This document shows, piece after piece, positions 13,458 through 15,152 of a stretch of 15,152 nt of DNA. The notes under the pieces were generated by a model. It saw nothing but the letters and a program-made list of their open reading frames with translations. It did no database searches and had not been told where the DNA came from. How positions within the stretch are numbered: the stretch's first letter is position 1; each line of letters opens with the position of its first letter. The stretch is taken from positions 1 to 15,152 of the forward strand of contig CAZGJQ010000044.1 in NCBI GenBank assembly GCA_964525815.1. The letters are read 5' to 3'. The stretch comes from UBA1049 sp964525815 (GTDB lineage Bacteria > Bacillota > Clostridia > Oscillospirales > CAG-382). Position numbers and translations under genes: made by a program.

Positions 13458-14324
13458 ATGAAGGATGTAATTATTATAGGAAGCGGACCGGCAGGGTTAT
13501 CCGCCGCTCTTTATACCTGCCGAGCCGGACTTTCCACCACTATAATCGGGCTGGGCTACGGAGCGCTCGAAAGAGCTGAAAAGATTGAAAACTATTTTGG
13601 GCTACCGAATCCTGTTTCCGGAAAGGAGCTGCTGGAAACGGGGCTTATGCAGGCAGAGCGTCTCGGAGCCGAGAGGGTAAGCGACGAGGTGCTGGACATA
13701 AGCTGGGCGGACGGGTTCACCATAATCACAAAGAACAATGCTTTTAAAGCAAAATGCGTTATTCTTACCACCGGAGCCTCCAGAAAAAAGCTCAGAATAA
13801 AAGGGCTTGACACCTTTGAGGGCAAGGGTGTCAGCTATTGTGCTGTATGCGATGCTTTTTTCTATCGCAAAAAACAGGTTGCGGTAATAGGCAGCGGTGA
13901 ATATGCGCTGCACGAGATTAACGAATTGCTGCCGGTGGCTTCCTCGGTTACCCTGTTTACCGACGGAAAGGAGCTTGAGGCAGACATTCCCTCCTCGGTT
14001 CGGGTAATAGGTACACCCATAGCAGAGGTCTACGGAGGTAATAAGCTGGAGGGGATTGAGCTTATGGATAACGGCAGAGTATCGGTTTCAGGTGTTTTTA
14101 TAGCCGTAGGAACAGCGGCGGCGACCGATTTGGCTAAAAAGCTCGGAGTGGAAACCAACGGAAACAGTATTTTGGTGGATGAAAAAATGAGCACCAATGT
14201 GCCCGGCATGTTTGCGGCGGGGGACTGTACCGGTGGCGTTATGCAAATTTCTGTAGCGGTCGGTGAAGGTGCCAAAGCAGCGCTTTCCGCAATTGAATTC
14301 ATAAGAAAAGGTGAAAAATCGTAG
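13458..14324 (+). CDS. Thioredoxin-reductase-like flavoprotein lacking the NADPH signature
   Basis: A 288-residue FAD disulfide reductase of the low-molecular-weight TrxB type, expected to reduce thioredoxin or a related dithiol. Seen: FAD loop GSGPAG (8-13), ENYFGLP (44-50), redox pair C128-A-V-C131, second dinucleotide loop GSGEYA (145-150), and the FAD motif AAGDCTGG (253-260). NADPH-dependent enzymes normally carry GGGxSA and an HRRxxxR motif that grips the 2'-phosphate; here the matching stretch is SVTLFTDGKELEAD, with no arginine cluster. The protein is also shorter than the usual 305-320. It may use NADH or reduced ferredoxin, as in the ferredoxin-linked FFTR enzymes of clostridia. ATG at 13458 has AAGGAAGG upstream. 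No thioredoxin gene is adjacent; metE is divergent. Confidence 0.88.
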   Translation: MKDVIIIGSGPAGLSAALYTCRAGLSTTIIGLGYGALERAEKIENYFGLPNPVSGKELLETGLMQAERLGAERVSDEVLDISWADGFTIITKNNAFKAKCVILTTGASRKKLRIKGLDTFEGKGVSYCAVCDAFFYRKKQVAVIGSGEYALHEINELLPVASSVTLFTDGKELEADIPSSVRVIGTPIAEVYGGNKLEGIELMDNGRVSVSGVFIAVGTAAATDLAKKLGVETNGNSILVDEKMSTNVPGMFAAGDCTGGVMQISVAVGEGAKAALSAIEFIRKGEKS

Positions 14325-14339
14325 TTAGTGAGAACAGAC

Positions 14340-14365
14340 TTTTTTAGCAGAAAAAAGCTAAAAAA
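14340..14365 (+). terminator. AT-rich hairpin after the flavoprotein gene (weak terminator candidate)
   Basis: TTTTTTAGC (14340-14348) and GCTAAAAAA (14357-14365) form a 9 bp stem with an 8 nt loop, 15 bp after the stop codon. There is no T-run after the stem on the plus strand, so termination would be inefficient. It may be only a transcript 3' end structure. Confidence 0.3.
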
Positions 14366-14406
14366 AACGGTGTTATTCATTACATTAAAAATTATTTTAT
14401 CGAAAG

Positions 14407-14435
14407 TTGACATCCGACAAGAAAAGTGATAATAT
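14407..14435 (+). promoter_or_regulatory. Sigma-A promoter of the CBM9-like gene
   Basis: Perfect TTGACA (14407-14412), 17 bp spacer and TAATAT (14430-14435); GATAAT at 14428-14433 is an alternative -10 with a 15 bp spacer. The predicted start near 14442 lies after the in-frame TTG at 14407, excluding that codon as the translation start. Confidence 0.7.
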
Positions 14436-14463
14436 ATGCTTATTGAATGTGTACGGAGGGTAT

Positions 14464-15060
14464 ATGTCTTTTTACAAAATAATCACAATCGGGGAAATAG
14501 ATTTTTCGGACGCTCCAAAGGCAAAAATTGATTCATACAAATGGGGAGAAGGGTATACCCCAAAAGCATATGCACAGCTTATATATGTTAAAAACAAAGG
14601 CTTTGCCCTGAAAATGACCGCCGTCGAGAGGAACCCGAGAGCACTCTGTACCGAATACGGAGATCCTGTATACGAGGACAGCTGCCTGGAATTCTTTGTC
14701 CGCTTTAACAGCGATAGTCCTTTATATATGAACTTTGAGGTTAACTCAAACGGAGCTTTTCTTGCATCCGTACGTAAGGAAAGAAGGAATAAACGGAATA
14801 TTCACGAAATTACTTCGCTGCCCGAGGTTAAGGCGAACAGGCAGGATGAGTGCTGGACAATTGAGAGCTTTTTTTCAATCGGGATGATTGAGGCTCTGTT
14901 CGGAAAATGCGACTTAAAAAAAGGAAGTGTTTTTTTCGGGAACTTCTACAAGTGCGGAGACAAAACCGAGCATCCGCATTACGGAATGTGGTCTCCAATT
15001 CAAGCTGATACCCCGGACTTCCACCGCCCCGAGTTTTTCGGTAAATTAGTTATTGAATAA
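14464..15060 (+). CDS. CBM9-like (DOMON-superfamily) carbohydrate-binding protein, no signal peptide
   Basis: 198 residues that match the single-domain CBM9-like family found in many Firmicutes and Bacteroidetes. Seen: the strand pattern PVYEDSCLEFFVRF (68-81), YMNFEVNSNGAFLAS (88-102), an aromatic ECWTIESFF (129-137), and the C-terminal block GNFYKCGD, HYGMWSP, DTPDFHRPEFFGKL (159-195), which is the most diagnostic part. True CBM9 modules bind the reducing ends of xylan and cellulose, but this stand-alone form has no secretion signal and no catalytic domain, so its ligand is unknown. The ATG at 14464 follows GGAGGG at 14455-14460, a short spacing. The next gene begins 31 bp after the stop and may be co-transcribed. 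Confidence 0.82.
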   Translation: MSFYKIITIGEIDFSDAPKAKIDSYKWGEGYTPKAYAQLIYVKNKGFALKMTAVERNPRALCTEYGDPVYEDSCLEFFVRFNSDSPLYMNFEVNSNGAFLASVRKERRNKRNIHEITSLPEVKANRQDECWTIESFFSIGMIEALFGKCDLKKGSVFFGNFYKCGDKTEHPHYGMWSPIQADTPDFHRPEFFGKLVIE

Positions 15061-15091
15061 ACAATAAAAATAACAGAAACGGAGAATTGTA

Positions 15092-15152
15092 ATGAAAAAA
15101 AGGATTCTGTCCCTTCTGCTTTGCTTGGCGGTAATGCTCAGCCTTTCTATTT
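15092..15152 (+). CDS. N-terminal fragment of a probable secreted protein (cut by window edge)
   Basis: The first 20 codons of a gene that runs off the right edge. The ATG at 15092 has GGAG at 15081-15084, 7 bp upstream. The translation, MKKRILSLLLCLAVMLSLSI, is a typical Sec signal peptide: a basic n-region and a leucine-rich h-region. C11 is inside the hydrophobic core and not clearly in a lipobox. It probably encodes an exported protein; nothing more can be said. Confidence 0.75.
   Translation, partial: MKKRILSLLLCLAVMLSLSI

Noticed and set aside
14407..14463. N-terminal extension of the CBM9-like protein from TTG at 14407
   Set aside because: The codon is the -35 hexamer TTGACA itself; the ATG at 14464 has GGAGGG upstream.

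Overview
The window looks like chromosomal DNA from a low-to-mid-GC anaerobic Firmicute of class Clostridia, probably an Oscillospiraceae/Ruminococcaceae-type gut or rumen bacterium. The evidence is strong GGAGG-type ribosome binding sites, AT-rich sigma-A promoters, a GGGtGRT-family protein paired with a NifU-like scaffold, a PduL-type phosphotransacylase, and a small thioredoxin-reductase-like flavoprotein without the usual NADPH signature. I see no phage, transposon, CRISPR, rRNA or tRNA signal. Coding density is high and no gene appears broken; genes are cut only by the window edges.

Layout. (1) 1-1957, minus: a PLP-dependent aminotransferase followed 12 bp later by trpS, which runs off the left edge. 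(2) 2113-4424, plus: a three-gene operon (pduL, NifU-like scaffold, GGGtGRT protein) divergent from the aminotransferase, with a sigma-A promoter, closed by a bidirectional terminator. (3) 8071-4516, minus: hflX, a cytosolic GH28-like beta-helix protein, an MgtC/SapB membrane protein and a membrane-anchored FMN-binding protein, all closely spaced. (4) 8393-8193, minus: rpmE (zinc-type L31) with its own promoter and terminator. (5) 8759-8971, plus: a cold-shock protein with a strong promoter and a long leader that folds into a terminator-like hairpin. (6) 13242-9091, minus: metE, metF and a LysR-type regulator, probably one methionine operon. (7) 13458-14324, plus: the thioredoxin-reductase-like flavoprotein, divergent from metE. 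(8) 14464-15152, plus: a CBM9-like protein and the first 20 codons of a probable secreted protein.

How they work together. MetF makes 5-methyl-tetrahydrofolate and MetE uses it to methylate homocysteine. The LysR protein encoded behind them may control them through a T-N11-A dyad upstream of the metE promoter, where the leader is too short for a SAM riboswitch or T-box. PduL interconverts acyl-CoA and acyl-phosphate. It lacks an N-terminal extension and has no shell genes nearby, so it is probably a cytosolic housekeeping enzyme. Its co-transcription with an Fe-S scaffold-like protein and a protein of unknown function is the most promising candidate for an undescribed system. Several genes have apparent upstream starts (GTG or TTG) that I replaced with better-placed internal starts; each entry gives the reason.
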